From an uncultured Rickettsiales bacterium (GTDB taxonomy: Bacteria; Pseudomonadota; Alphaproteobacteria; Rickettsiales; Rickettsiaceae), in NCBI GenBank assembly GCA_903952265.1, contig CAJBEU010000002.1, positions 124,001-188,000 on the forward strand: DNA of 64,000 nt, written 5' to 3'. The notes beneath the pieces were generated by a model. That model made no database searches. It had not been told where the DNA came from and was given only the letters and a program-made list of their open reading frames with translations. Positions 52,571 to 61,710 of this stretch are shown here, one piece after another. Position 1 is the first letter of the stretch, and the number at the start of each line of letters is the position of its first letter. Made by a program: the position numbers and the translations under genes.

Positions 52571-53716
52571 CTATCTCCATATATCTTTTACTTTTTCAAA
52601 TAAACTTTTCTGATTTCCGCCATTTTCGCTTTGTTCTAAAGCTTGTAGTTCTGTTAGAATGGTTCTTTTTTGTTTCGTTAAAGTTTTGGGCACAGATATG
52701 TAAACGTCTACGAATAAATCTCCCCTTTCCTGAGATCTCAACCTGGGCATTCCTTTGCCTGTAACTTTGATTCTGTGATCATTTTGAGTACCGGGAGGAA
52801 TAGTAATTTCTATGGATTCTCTGTCTATAGTTTCTGCGCTAATGTTTCCTCCTAGAGCTGCCGTAGAGAATGAAATAGGAAGTTTGCAATATAAACAGTC
52901 ATCTCGTACCTTGAATATGGAATGCTGTTTAATTGAAATAACTACAAATAAATTACCAGAGGCTCCTCCTCTGATTCCAGCTTCTCCTTCTCCAGTTAAT
53001 TTTATGTGATTTTCGTGTTGGACGCCCTTTGGAATAGAGATTTTTATCTTTCTATTCTTATTTACTCTTCCCTCTCCGGAGCATTCTTTACAGAGATCTT
53101 TGATTATTTTACCAGAGCCATTGCAGTAGCTACATGTCTGTTTAATTTGAAAGAATCCGTGCTGGGTCAGTATGCTGCCTCTACCTCCACAGTTATTACA
53201 ATCTTTTGTGGAAGTAGCTTTGCTTCCTAATCCTTTGCAGCCTGAACATTTAGTTGGTGCAGAAAAAGAAATTTCAGTTTCAATGCCAGAGAAAGCTTCC
53301 TCTAAAGTTATGGACATATTGTATTTTATGTCTGATCCTCGTATTGGTTGCCAGACATTTTGAGTTGCAGTGTTACCTTTACCCATGAGGTCGTCAAACA
53401 TGTCAAAGATATCAAATCCAGCACCGCCTCTGCCAAAAGATTCAAAGCCCCTGGCGTCAAAGCCAGACCCACCACTATAGTATTGTTGCTGTTGAGTTGA
53501 TCCAAAGTCAGAGGTTCCGTATTTATCGTAGCTTTCCCTCTTTGCATCATTTTCAAGTACTACGTAAGCTTGATTGAGTTCTTGCAATTTTGTTTTGGCA
53601 GAGTCATCTGTTTTGCTAAGGCGGTGATATTTTTTTACAAGCTCTCTGTAGGCAGATTTAATTTCTGCTTTGCTTGCCCCCTTTTCAAGGCCTAAGACTT
53701 TGTAATAATCTGTCAT
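52571..53716 (-). CDS. dnaJ: Chaperone DnaJ with HPD motif replaced by HRL
   Basis: 381 residues with the full type I layout. J-domain 1-65 (YYKVLGLEKGASKAEIK, then ELNQAYVVLENDAKRESYD), Gly/Phe-rich linker (about 75-105), four zinc-binding CxxCxGxG repeats (CSGCKGLG, CNNCGGRG, CSYCNGSG, CKECSGEG) and the C-terminal substrate-binding barrel. The J-domain loop reads KYHRLSK (31-33 = HRL) where DnaJ proteins have HPD, the residues that trigger DnaK ATP hydrolysis. The gene follows dnaK on the same strand after 107 bases. Confidence 0.95.
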   Translation of the reverse strand: MTDYYKVLGLEKGASKAEIKSAYRELVKKYHRLSKTDDSAKTKLQELNQAYVVLENDAKRESYDKYGTSDFGSTQQQQYYSGGSGFDARGFESFGRGGAGFDIFDMFDDLMGKGNTATQNVWQPIRGSDIKYNMSITLEEAFSGIETEISFSAPTKCSGCKGLGSKATSTKDCNNCGGRGSILTQHGFFQIKQTCSYCNGSGKIIKDLCKECSGEGRVNKNRKIKISIPKGVQHENHIKLTGEGEAGIRGGASGNLFVVISIKQHSIFKVRDDCLYCKLPISFSTAALGGNISAETIDRESIEITIPPGTQNDHRIKVTGKGMPRLRSQERGDLFVDVYISVPKTLTKQKRTILTELQALEQSENGGNQKSLFEKVKDIWR

Positions 53717-53757
53717 TTTTTTGTTTAGAACTTTGACGGCCTGCGAACAACGAAATG

Positions 53758-53782
53758 CAATGCACTGTTTTTAAGTGTATTG
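53758..53782 (-). terminator. Hairpin in dnaK-dnaJ spacer (attenuator candidate)
   Basis: CAATGCACT (53758-53766) and AGTGTATTG (53774-53782) form a 9-bp stem with one G-U pair and a 7-base loop. It lies past dnaK and before dnaJ in the direction of transcription. Without a T-run it is more likely an mRNA-processing or attenuation structure than a full terminator. Confidence 0.4.
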
Positions 53783-53797
53783 CACTGTTGTTTGCTT

Positions 53798-53816
53798 AAC
53801 CTAATTATCTTAGGTT
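53798..53816 (-). terminator. Hairpin directly after dnaK
   Basis: AACCTAA and TTAGGTT (53798-53804, 53810-53816) form a 7-bp perfect stem around a 5-base loop, starting 7 bases past the dnaK stop. It lacks a T-run on the minus strand, so termination is uncertain; it may protect the dnaK mRNA 3' end. Confidence 0.4.
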
Positions 53817-53823
53817 ATCATTA

Positions 53824-55746
53824 TCATTTTGAAACGTCTTCATATTGTGCATCTATTTCCTTCTTTTTGTCACCTTCTCCTTGATCTTTTTTCTCTTGAT
53901 CTTGACTTTCATACACAGCAGTTCCTATTTTTTGTGAACTAGTTTTTAGCGCTTCAATCTTAGCCTCAATATCTGAAATCTGCTCTGAGCCCAGAGATGT
54001 CTTTAGTGCTTTTATGTCAGATTCGATTGTTTCTTTATCAGATGAGGAGATTTTATCTCCGTACTCACTCAGACTTTTCTCAGTTCCTCTAATTAAGCTT
54101 TCTGCTTCGTTTTTAACAGAGAGCATTTCTTTGTAACGTTTGTCTTCTTCTGAGTGTGCTTCTACATCTGCCATGATTTTTGCAATTTCTTCTTCGCTTA
54201 GACCCCCTGCGTTATGAATTTTAATCGAGTTCTCTTTGCCTGTTTTTTGGTCTTTTGCAGAAACGTGAAGTATTCCATTCATGTCTAGTTCAAAAGTTAC
54301 AGCAATTTTAGGTACTCCCATAGGGGCTGGAGCAATACCGGTGAGTTCAAAAGTACCAAGCTTTTTATTATCTTTTACTCTGGTTCTTTCTCCTTGATAG
54401 ACTTCGATTGTTACAGCGGTTTGGTTATCCACTGCAGTTGAAAAGCCTTCCTGTACTTTTTTGGCAGGAATCGGTTCTGCTTTTGGTATAATTATATGAA
54501 ATATTCCTTTCTCAGATCCTTGTTGAGTTGCTATTCCAAGTGAGATTGGCAGCACATCCCTTACAGTAATGCCAGTTTCTATACCTTCCAGCTCTCCAGC
54601 CGCATGAATGGCAGCTCCTATGGCAACAGCTTCATCTGGATTGATACCCTTGTGAGGTTTTTTTCCAAAGAATTTGTGCACAGTGTCTATTATTTTAGGC
54701 ATACGTGTCATACCTCCCACTAAGACTACCTCGTCTATATCTGACGTGGAAAGTCCTGCATCTTTTAAGGCTTGCTTACAAGGCTCGATTGTTTTTTGAA
54801 TTAAATCGTCAACCAAAGATTCCAATTTGGACCTTGTAATTCTTTTGAGCAAATGTTTAGGACCAGAGCTATCAGCTGTAATGTAAGGTAGGTTGATTTC
54901 AGTTTCTTCTACAGTTGAAAGATCTTTTTTTGCTTTTTCTGTGGCTTCTTTTAGTCTTTGCAGAGCAAGCGGATCTTTACTTAGGTCTACTCCGGTTTCT
55001 TGCTTAAACTCATTTACTAGGTACTGAAGCAATCTCATGTCAAAGTCTTCTCCTCCGAGAAATGTATCTCCACTTGTAGATTTAACGTCAAAGAACCCTT
55101 CCACTATCTCTAAAATTGACACGTCAAAGGTTCCGCCACCAAGGTCATATACTGCTATTTTACGCTCTGTTTTGTCGCCTCTTTTATTGAGTCCGTAGGC
55201 AACAGCTGCTGATGTTGGTTCTCTTAGTATGACCACTTTCTTTAATCCTGCAGCTTGAGCGGCATCTTTTGTAGCTTTAAGCTGGTCATCATCAAAATAG
55301 GCTGGTACGGTTATTACCGCTTCTTCTACTTTGGCGTGTAATTTGCTTTCAGCAGATTCGATCAAGTTACGCAAAATTATTGCACTAATTGCTTCTGGGG
55401 ACTTCTTTTCACCTTGCGCTTCCACCCAAGCTCTGCCTGTACCATTTGTTGCTTCCACAATTTTGTAAGAGACCAGTTTTTGTCCGTTTATTACAGTTGG
55501 GTCGTTATATTTTTTTCCAATCAAGCGTTTTACGGCGTGAATTGTGTTCATTGGATTAGTAACAGCTTGACGCTTTGCACTTCCACCAACCAATATTTTT
55601 CCTTCTTTTGTAAATGCTACTATGGATGGCGTTGTACGTTCTCCTTCGCTATTTTCTAAGACTCTTGCATTTCCATTCTCAAATACTGCCACGCATGAGT
55701 TTGTTGTTCCAAGATCTATTCCTATTGTTCTTTTTATAGTTGTCAT
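53824..55746 (-). CDS. dnaK: Chaperone DnaK (Hsp70)
   Basis: 640 residues. [17 protein letters not shown], the [16 protein letters not shown] phosphate loop, the [12 protein letters not shown] adenosine loop, and the linker/SBD region ([13 protein letters not shown]) are all standard. A Shine-Dalgarno AGGTG (55752-55756) stands five bases before the ATG. DnaK folds client proteins with DnaJ and GrpE. Since hscA is missing from the isc operon it may also serve IscU/HscB. A heat-shock-type promoter lies upstream. Confidence 0.98.
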   Translation of the reverse strand: MTTIKRTIGIDLGTTNSCVAVFENGNARVLENSEGERTTPSIVAFTKEGKILVGGSAKRQAVTNPMNTIHAVKRLIGKKYNDPTVINGQKLVSYKIVEATNGTGRAWVEAQGEKKSPEAISAIILRNLIESAESKLHAKVEEAVITVPAYFDDDQLKATKDAAQAAGLKKVVILREPTSAAVAYGLNKRGDKTERKIAVYDLGGGTFDVSILEIVEGFFDVKSTSGDTFLGGEDFDMRLLQYLVNEFKQETGVDLSKDPLALQRLKEATEKAKKDLSTVEETEINLPYITADSSGPKHLLKRITRSKLESLVDDLIQKTIEPCKQALKDAGLSTSDIDEVVLVGGMTRMPKIIDTVHKFFGKKPHKGINPDEAVAIGAAIHAAGELEGIETGITVRDVLPISLGIATQQGSEKGIFHIIIPKAEPIPAKKVQEGFSTAVDNQTAVTIEVYQGERTRVKDNKKLGTFELTGIAPAPMGVPKIAVTFELDMNGILHVSAKDQKTGKENSIKIHNAGGLSEEEIAKIMADVEAHSEEDKRYKEMLSVKNEAESLIRGTEKSLSEYGDKISSSDKETIESDIKALKTSLGSEQISDIEAKIEALKTSSQKIGTAVYESQDQEKKDQGEGDKKKEIDAQYEDVSK

Positions 55747-55837
55747 AGTTGCACCTAGTTAAGTGATTAAGTAAAAAAACATGCCAAGCGCCTAAACTCT
55801 GCTCTCATTGGCGCAGATCGTTCAGCACTACTACCGT

Positions 55838-55867
55838 CTATATAATGATTGAGCAACTGTTTTCAAG
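55838..55867 (-). promoter_or_regulatory. Sigma-32 (RpoH)-like heat-shock promoter of dnaK
   Basis: On the minus strand CTTGAA (55867-55862) is followed, after about 16 bases, by ATTATATAG (55846-55838). This resembles the alphaproteobacterial RpoH consensus (CTTGAA at -35, C-TATNT-like at -10). The predicted leader is about 85 bases. It is the expected control for dnaK, but the -10 also fits sigma-70. Confidence 0.5.
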
Positions 55868-55920
55868 TGCTCAGATTAATAGTAAAGGAAAACTTGAGGA
55901 AAAATTTATGTAGAACTTTG

Positions 55921-56475
55921 TTAAAATCCTTTTGTACTCAGTTTTATTACGAGTAGGCGTGTAGATTTGTATTTTTTATCCTTAAGTATGTTGCAATTTT
56001 CAGGCAACTCAAAATTCACTTGATAACAAGGTAATTCTGCAACCAGGATTGCATCCTTTTTTACCCATCCTTTAATTAATAAGGATTCGAAAGTTGAAAA
56101 AAAAATGTCACTTTCGTATGGAGGATCAATGAAAATTAGGTCGTATTTTTGATTTGCCTCAGGAAGATGTGAGCAATCTATTTGTACGTATTTTGCATTT
56201 AGATTATTTTCTAGAATAAATTTTCTTCCTAAGTTTACATATCTTGCATTGATATCTAACAAAGTTGCTTTTTTCGCTCCTCTGGAAAGTGCTTCAAAAG
56301 CCATGCTTCCAGTTCCAGCAAATACATCAAGCACTTCACTTTCTTTTACGTCTACTGAAAGCGATTCTAAGATATTAAATATAGCTTCTCTGAGAAATGC
56401 CGCAGTGGGTCTGTATTTACCTTTCTTTATAGAAGGAATTAACTTGTTTTTTATGCTGCCTGCAATTATTCGCAT
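55921..56475 (-). CDS. rsmD: 16S rRNA (G966-N2) methyltransferase RsmD
   Basis: 184 residues. MRIIAGSIKNKLI and RPTAAFLREAIFNIL are the RsmD opening; VLDVFAGTGSMAFEALSRGA is the SAM site and FIDPPY the catalytic (D/N)PPY motif. It methylates G966 of 16S rRNA on the assembled 30S. Divergent from the GTA hub gene with 109 bases between them. Confidence 0.94.
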   Translation of the reverse strand: MRIIAGSIKNKLIPSIKKGKYRPTAAFLREAIFNILESLSVDVKESEVLDVFAGTGSMAFEALSRGAKKATLLDINARYVNLGRKFILENNLNAKYVQIDCSHLPEANQKYDLIFIDPPYESDIFFSTFESLLIKGWVKKDAILVAELPCYQVNFELPENCNILKDKKYKSTRLLVIKLSTKGF

Positions 56476-56546
56476 ATTGTGAGTTTGTTTACGTAGAGGA
56501 TTTTTTACAGAAATTGATTCTTAAATTTAGCGTTGTATTTCTTCTT

Positions 56547-56552
56547 TATAAT
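56547..56552 (+). promoter_or_regulatory. Perfect TATAAT -10 box before GTA hub gene
   Basis: TATAAT stands 32 bases before the hub-protein ATG in the 109-bp divergent spacer. No -35 at proper spacing is convincing (TTTAGC at 15 bases is the best). Consistent with independent transcription of this GTA block. Confidence 0.3.
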
Positions 56553-56584
56553 ATAGCAAGTAACTATCCTTAATCAGTTTTTTT

Positions 56585-59257
56585 ATGAAACATCAATTTT
56601 TGCATAATTTTTCGGGTAAAGATCGTTTTAAGCAGCAAAAGAGTTCAAATTATCCAGACAAAGAGGAAGGAGCGTTTGCAAGAACAGAAGAAGATGATGA
56701 TGAGTTTATTCCTCTAGTGTTGGGTAATTCAAGGGTTAAAGGACGTCTAATTTGTAGTTTTGGGATTACCAGTTCTCCCAACTTTGCTACTTTTGCAATA
56801 GGAATTTGCCAGGGTCCTATTACCTCAGTTAACACGATTTACGTTAATGGAGTAAAAAAGGTTTTTGATGCAGACAGATGTATAGTGCATCTTGGTACTT
56901 CAGATCAAGAGGTGGACTCCACTTTGTACAGTTATGAAGAAGATATTCCGGCCTTTAGAGGCTTAGCCTATGTTGTTTTTCCTAAATTTGTTTTGGAGTT
57001 ACCTGAAAAACAAGGTTTAGAATCAGGTTCTGACATTCAGTCCTTATCAGAAGAAGATTTGGATGATTTTATTCCTCGATTTTCTTTTGACGTAATTTCA
57101 TTGCGTCACGAACATGAGGAAAGAGTAAGTAAAATTAGGGCTACTAACATTATTCCTGGATGCGGAGAGTTTGTATACGACACCAGAAGTTTGTATAAAT
57201 CACTTGATCAAGGTACCCAAGAATCCATAAAAACAAAAATTAATTATTCCAACGGAGAGGCAAATAGCTTAGTAAATGTGGATTTTTTGAAAAAAGAATT
57301 ACCAAAGGTAGAGTGGGTAGCTCCTGTGGTTTGTTGGTTTGGCAATAATAAAGAGATAGAAAAATGTACGATATTGCCTCGTGTTGAGCATGGTCCGGGT
57401 ATTGCTGACATTTTTGAAGTTAATGGATCAAAAGTTGAATGGAAAGTTGCTGGATATAATCGATCAACAGCTAAAATTGTAGGTTTTGATAAAGGTAAGA
57501 TGAGGTATGGAGGTACAGTAAGTGATGAGAGTGTAGTAAATTATTTAGCTATGCTAAAAGGCCGAGGTTATAAAATCATGTTTTATCCCATGATTTTTCT
57601 AGATATAGAAGGTAAGTCTTGGCGTGGAGAGATGAATGGCACGTGGGACCAGGTTGAGAAATTTTTTATCAAGCCTGGGGGTTACAATAACTTTATTTTG
57701 CATTATGCAGAACTTGTCAAAGACTATGTTGATGCTTTTGTTATAGGATCTGAACTTGAGGGCATAACGAGCATTTATAGAGAGCAAAATGGCGTAAGAG
57801 AATTTCTTGTTGCAAGAGAATTGGGCGACCTAGCTTACAAAGTTCGTGCAGTTTTCTATGAAGCAGACAAGCAACATGTCAAAATTACTTATGCGGCTAA
57901 TTGGTCCGAATACCATAGTAAAGAGGGTTGGTATCATTTAGACAAGCTTTGGATGTGTGATGCAATAGATTTTATCGGTATAGATGCATATTTTCCAGCA
58001 ACAGATACTTGCGACAGTAGCATTGATTATCATCAAATAAAGGAAGGGTATAAAAAAGGAGATACGTATGAATATTATTACGAAAACGGCGCTCGCAAGT
58101 ACTGCGATCCTAAATTTGCGCTAAAAAATATAGAATATTGGTGGAAGAATCGTCATTTAAACCCAGATGGACAAGATAGTGGATGGATTCCTGAATCCAA
58201 ACCAATTTGGCTTACTGAATTTGGCTTTTCCTCCTTGGACAAATCTACTAATGAGCCTAACGTATTTTTTGATCCTAATTCTGGGAGAAATTTACCCAAA
58301 CTTTCTTCTGGAGAGACTGATTTTGCACTGCAAGAACAAGCCATTTGTGCTTTAGTGGATCACTTTGACTCTATTTGCAGTTCAAAAGGAAGTAAAATGG
58401 TAGAGCAAATGTTTTTATGGTGCTGGGATTCCAGATATCCAGCTTGGCCAGACGAAAGCATAAAAGATTTGGATCAATTGCCGACATTTGATGAATCTGC
58501 AGTTGCAGAAGGGGGTATAGACACATGGGCTGACTCACCTAATTGGGAATCGGGGCATTGGATTAACGGTAAATTTTCTGGAATATCAATTCGCGAGGCT
58601 ATAGAAGAAATCTTTAGCAAAAGTGGATTTTCTTCAAAAGACTTTACTATTGACTCTAGATTATCTGGGTTGATTCGGGCCTTAACAATAAATTACAATT
58701 GTTCTGCTATTTCTTTGTTGGAAACTCTTAGGTTGCTTTATAAATTTGACGTTTTTTACTCACCAGAGGGAGTGTTTCATGTGATTGCAAGAGAATCTAA
58801 TTTTAACGTAGAAAAAAATACTTACGCAAACAGGCTGACTTTTGAGGATTTGAGGCATTCATCTAGCGCTCCTTCTTTTAAATTTTTGCAATTGCCAAAC
58901 GAAATAGAGCTAGGGCTTGTTTTTATTCCGGAAAATTCTTCAGAACTGGGTTTTGTAACAATTAATACAGAATCAAAGAAAAAAACAGATCTAAAGTTAC
59001 CTATAGTGATGTCCTTTGCTAAAGCCTCTAGCTCTGTGCACAAGATTTTGGAATCGATGCGGGAGAAAAATAATTTAGCTGTTATACAGATTCCATTTTA
59101 TTTTGAGGTCAAGCCTACTCAGGTGATTGAATTGAGAATTTCAAAAACTTCTATGCTGCTAAGAGTGATCTCTGTAAATTTTTACGAAAGAGAAAAAGAA
59201 TTGGTGTGTGTAAAATTACAGTCTTTAAAGTCTGAAAAATCTCTGCTTTTGTCTTAG
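56585..59257 (+). CDS. GTA TIM-barrel host-specificity/hub protein (gp15-like), compact form
   Basis: 890 residues. The central GTA TIM-barrel domain is recognisable from AMLKGRGYKIMFYPMIFLDI, DAFVIGSELEG, VKITYAANWSEYH, DFIGIDAYFP and PIWLTEFGFSS (about residues 330-600). A phage tail-3 like region follows, with IREAIEEIFSKSGFSSKDF and a receptor-binding type domain. In the Rhodobacter GTA this protein is the baseplate hub and has about 1300 residues with a Gly-rich hydrophobic start; both that start and several hundred residues of C-terminus are absent here. The frame is intact. Confidence 0.88.
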   Translation: MKHQFLHNFSGKDRFKQQKSSNYPDKEEGAFARTEEDDDEFIPLVLGNSRVKGRLICSFGITSSPNFATFAIGICQGPITSVNTIYVNGVKKVFDADRCIVHLGTSDQEVDSTLYSYEEDIPAFRGLAYVVFPKFVLELPEKQGLESGSDIQSLSEEDLDDFIPRFSFDVISLRHEHEERVSKIRATNIIPGCGEFVYDTRSLYKSLDQGTQESIKTKINYSNGEANSLVNVDFLKKELPKVEWVAPVVCWFGNNKEIEKCTILPRVEHGPGIADIFEVNGSKVEWKVAGYNRSTAKIVGFDKGKMRYGGTVSDESVVNYLAMLKGRGYKIMFYPMIFLDIEGKSWRGEMNGTWDQVEKFFIKPGGYNNFILHYAELVKDYVDAFVIGSELEGITSIYREQNGVREFLVARELGDLAYKVRAVFYEADKQHVKITYAANWSEYHSKEGWYHLDKLWMCDAIDFIGIDAYFPATDTCDSSIDYHQIKEGYKKGDTYEYYYENGARKYCDPKFALKNIEYWWKNRHLNPDGQDSGWIPESKPIWLTEFGFSSLDKSTNEPNVFFDPNSGRNLPKLSSGETDFALQEQAICALVDHFDSICSSKGSKMVEQMFLWCWDSRYPAWPDESIKDLDQLPTFDESAVAEGGIDTWADSPNWESGHWINGKFSGISIREAIEEIFSKSGFSSKDFTIDSRLSGLIRALTINYNCSAISLLETLRLLYKFDVFYSPEGVFHVIARESNFNVEKNTYANRLTFEDLRHSSSAPSFKFLQLPNEIELGLVFIPENSSELGFVTINTESKKKTDLKLPIVMSFAKASSSVHKILESMREKNNLAVIQIPFYFEVKPTQVIELRISKTSMLLRVISVNFYEREKELVCVKLQSLKSEKSLLLS

Positions 59258-59318
59258 TGTTATTTGACAGATTTAATACTCTTAAATTGAGTAACAAACC
59301 TTTTATAAGACTATTAAA

Positions 59319-59753
59319 ATGCTAACTTTGTTTGCTTCGCTTGTTGGTTTTATGGGATCTGTGGTGCCAGAAATCTTTAAATTAATTAGAGATAAGTCTG
59401 ATAAAGAGCATGAACTGAAAATTTTAGAAAAGCAAATTGAAAACAGTAGAATTTCTTTCTCTAATCTACAAGAAATAGAGGCTGGAACTCTTGAAAGAAA
59501 AATTATGTATAAAACATATACGACAAAAATAAAATGGGTGGACGCTCTAAATGGCAGCGTTCGTCCAATGCTTGCTTACGGATTTTTTGTATTTTATGTT
59601 TTTATGAAAATTCGCTGCTGCGCGATTGCTTCTTATATATCTTTGCTTGCTCAAATTGAAAGTCTTTGGACTGAAAATGATTATGCGATTTTTGCAGGTG
59701 TGATAAGTTTTTATTTTGGTCAAAGGACTTTTAGCAAATTGAGAAAACAATAA
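59319..59753 (+). CDS. GTA-type 3TM holin
   Basis: 144 residues. Begins with a hydrophobic helix (LTLFASLVGFMGSVVPEIFKL), continues with a charged coiled coil (about 25-65), then WVDALNGSVRPMLAYGFFVFY, the most conserved part of the holin-of-three-TMs family linked to gene transfer agents, and a last membrane segment ending ISFYFGQRTFSK. Holins open the inner membrane so that an endolysin reaches the wall. It lies 61 bases after the hub gene; the GH24 lysozyme at the window's left edge is a possible partner. Confidence 0.83.
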   Translation: MLTLFASLVGFMGSVVPEIFKLIRDKSDKEHELKILEKQIENSRISFSNLQEIEAGTLERKIMYKTYTTKIKWVDALNGSVRPMLAYGFFVFYVFMKIRCCAIASYISLLAQIESLWTENDYAIFAGVISFYFGQRTFSKLRKQ

Positions 59754-59806
59754 ATTGCTACTTAAATCAATAGAAAAAAATGTTTATTAATTTATTCCTT
59801 ACAAAG

Positions 59807-61102
59807 CTAATCTGTTTCCTTTGTATCTTCAAAATCCGCGTGTGTTGGAGAGATCAAATACCGTTTTAAAGAGTTATTGTGTTGATTTTTTTGACTACTG
59901 ATCCCCAAAGAATGCAAACTTTTTGCTTTGGAAACAAAATTTTGATTAAACGAAGCTGCAAATTTATCATAACTATTTGTGAGTGAGTAAAGGTCTGCTC
60001 CTAATTTATTTCCGTGTACAGTCAAAATTTCTACGGAAGCAATGAGTCTTTGTACTAGATGTAGTATTTTTGTGTAATTTTCTATTTGTCTATAGGTGCG
60101 TATTTGTCTCTTAGTAAGGGAGAGTATGTTCATTAGGCCTGAGGGCCCTACAGGAAATATATTCTTTTCCCAGGCTTTTGATAAAAAACTTTTGTCTACG
60201 GAGCTGATTTTTTCTACGATAGATTCAGTATGTAAAAACATTATAGTGACTGAATGAAAATTTGAATTTCCCTCAAGTCCTAAGTGATGTTTTAGTGCTA
60301 ATTCATAATCTTTTTCGGACAAGTCTTTTAGATGTCTATTCATAGATTTGATCAAATTTTCGTGCATTTGAGAATTTTGTTCAGACGTGCTTTGCAAATT
60401 TTCTGCTTTGTCACTTTCTTCGATAAAAAACTTAGACGCTTTTGCATCGATAATGATGAATTCTGAATTGGGTAAAAAAACTATAGCATCCGGCCTGTAA
60501 GATTTTTCTCCTTTTATAATTGTTGGTTGTAACTTGAAATCTAATTCTGGTGTTAGTCCAGATTTGATTAAAATGTTGCTAAGAGTAATTTCTGTTAAAT
60601 TGCTTGCTTGTACCGGAGACAATAAGGAATTTTTGATCATTTTAACTGATGCACTTGACTCTTCGACCTCTTTTTCTAAGACTTTTATTGAGCTTACAAG
60701 TTTTTGTACTTCAGTTCTTATTTCGCCTGCAGCTTTTGTAATTTTTTGATCATGCTGTATTTGAGCGTTTTTTGTTTCATGTTGATGAGCCGCTAAAAGC
60801 TGCTTTGTAAGATCTGATCCTAGATTCTTTAGCGTATTTTCTGCGGATTGCATCAAAGAGGCTTGAATTTTGTCCATTTGCTTTAATGTTTCTTCAGCAA
60901 TTTGTAGCTTGCTATTTAGATGCTGAAGTTTTTCTGCCTGCAATATTTTTTCTTGAGTCAATTGCTCTATTTTTGAAGCATTTTCCTCATTTAGATGTTG
61001 TGCTGATTCGAGCTTTTCTCTATTAAACCTAAGTAGCATCATTAAAACTACGGTTAGTGTAAAAAATACAAAGTGCAGGACTAGAGAGAAGTAGATAAAC
61101 AT
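59807..61102 (-). CDS. rmuC: DNA recombination protein RmuC
   Basis: 431 residues. A membrane helix (about 2-24) leads into a long coiled coil (about 25-150); the RmuC nuclease-like domain follows with RPDAIVFLPNSEFIIIDAKAS (PD-(D/E)xK-like), LKHHLGLE, HTESIVEKISS and a region GPSGLMNILSLTKRQI conserved in the family. RmuC limits recombination at inverted repeats in E. coli; the mechanism is not settled. Single gene on the minus strand, convergent with the holin. Confidence 0.92.
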   Translation of the reverse strand: MFIYFSLVLHFVFFTLTVVLMMLLRFNREKLESAQHLNEENASKIEQLTQEKILQAEKLQHLNSKLQIAEETLKQMDKIQASLMQSAENTLKNLGSDLTKQLLAAHQHETKNAQIQHDQKITKAAGEIRTEVQKLVSSIKVLEKEVEESSASVKMIKNSLLSPVQASNLTEITLSNILIKSGLTPELDFKLQPTIIKGEKSYRPDAIVFLPNSEFIIIDAKASKFFIEESDKAENLQSTSEQNSQMHENLIKSMNRHLKDLSEKDYELALKHHLGLEGNSNFHSVTIMFLHTESIVEKISSVDKSFLSKAWEKNIFPVGPSGLMNILSLTKRQIRTYRQIENYTKILHLVQRLIASVEILTVHGNKLGADLYSLTNSYDKFAASFNQNFVSKAKSLHSLGISSQKNQHNNSLKRYLISPTHADFEDTKETD

Positions 61103-61260
61103 TATGAATTATTTTAAGAAGTTTATAACTTGGTTTGCAGATTTTTTGTTGTGACAATTAGCCCAAGAGTTACAAGTGTTTTTAGATTTTTATCTAGGAT
61201 TTTTACAAGAGGAGTGAAAATTCAACACAAGTGCAAATTTATGCACCAATTACTTGTTTC

Positions 61261-61710
61261 TTAAATTTTCTGATTTTGTTGTTTTGCTAAAGATGCTAAG
61301 TCGTCTGCTATATTATTTCCTATGTTATCATCGTGAGCCTTGACCCATTCCCAAGTAACTTTATGTTTTTGTGTGAGAGTTAGTAGTTTTTTCCACAAAT
61401 CATCATTTTTAACTGGTTCTCTTTTTGAGTTTCTCCAGCCATTTTTTTGCCAACCGTTTATCCACTGAGTGATACCAAGTTTTAAGTAGTTGCTATCGGT
61501 ATATATGATGACTTCAGAATCTTCTTCGAGAATTTCAAGAGCCTTGATTGATGCAAGTATTTCCATTTTATTATTGGTGGTCAAAGAGTCTGAACCCTTT
61601 ATCATCAAAGCTTTACTTGCATCTAATATTAGGTAGGCTCCCCATCCTCCTTTTCCTGGGTTAGGAGAGCATCCACCATCAGTGTAAGCTATAACTCTAG
61701 GTTTTTTCAT
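61261..61710 (-). CDS. rnhA: Ribonuclease HI
   Basis: 149 residues. Catalytic Asp in AYTDGGCSPNPGKGGWGAY, Glu in NNKMEILASIKAL, Asp in VIIYTDSNYLKLG, and the last Asp in KAHDDNIGNNIADDLA are present, with WINGWQKNGWR in the substrate helix. It degrades the RNA strand of RNA-DNA hybrids. Its ATG overlaps the end of sspB by 14 bases. Confidence 0.96.
   Translation of the reverse strand: MKKPRVIAYTDGGCSPNPGKGGWGAYLILDASKALMIKGSDSLTTNNKMEILASIKALEILEEDSEVIIYTDSNYLKLGITQWINGWQKNGWRNSKREPVKNDDLWKKLLTLTQKHKVTWEWVKAHDDNIGNNIADDLASLAKQQNQKI

Noticed and set aside
59319-59753. Holin gene as an ordinary membrane protein of the flagellar or secretion systems
   Set aside because: The VRPMLAYGFFVFY-type segment and its place right after the GTA hub gene fit the GTA holin family better.
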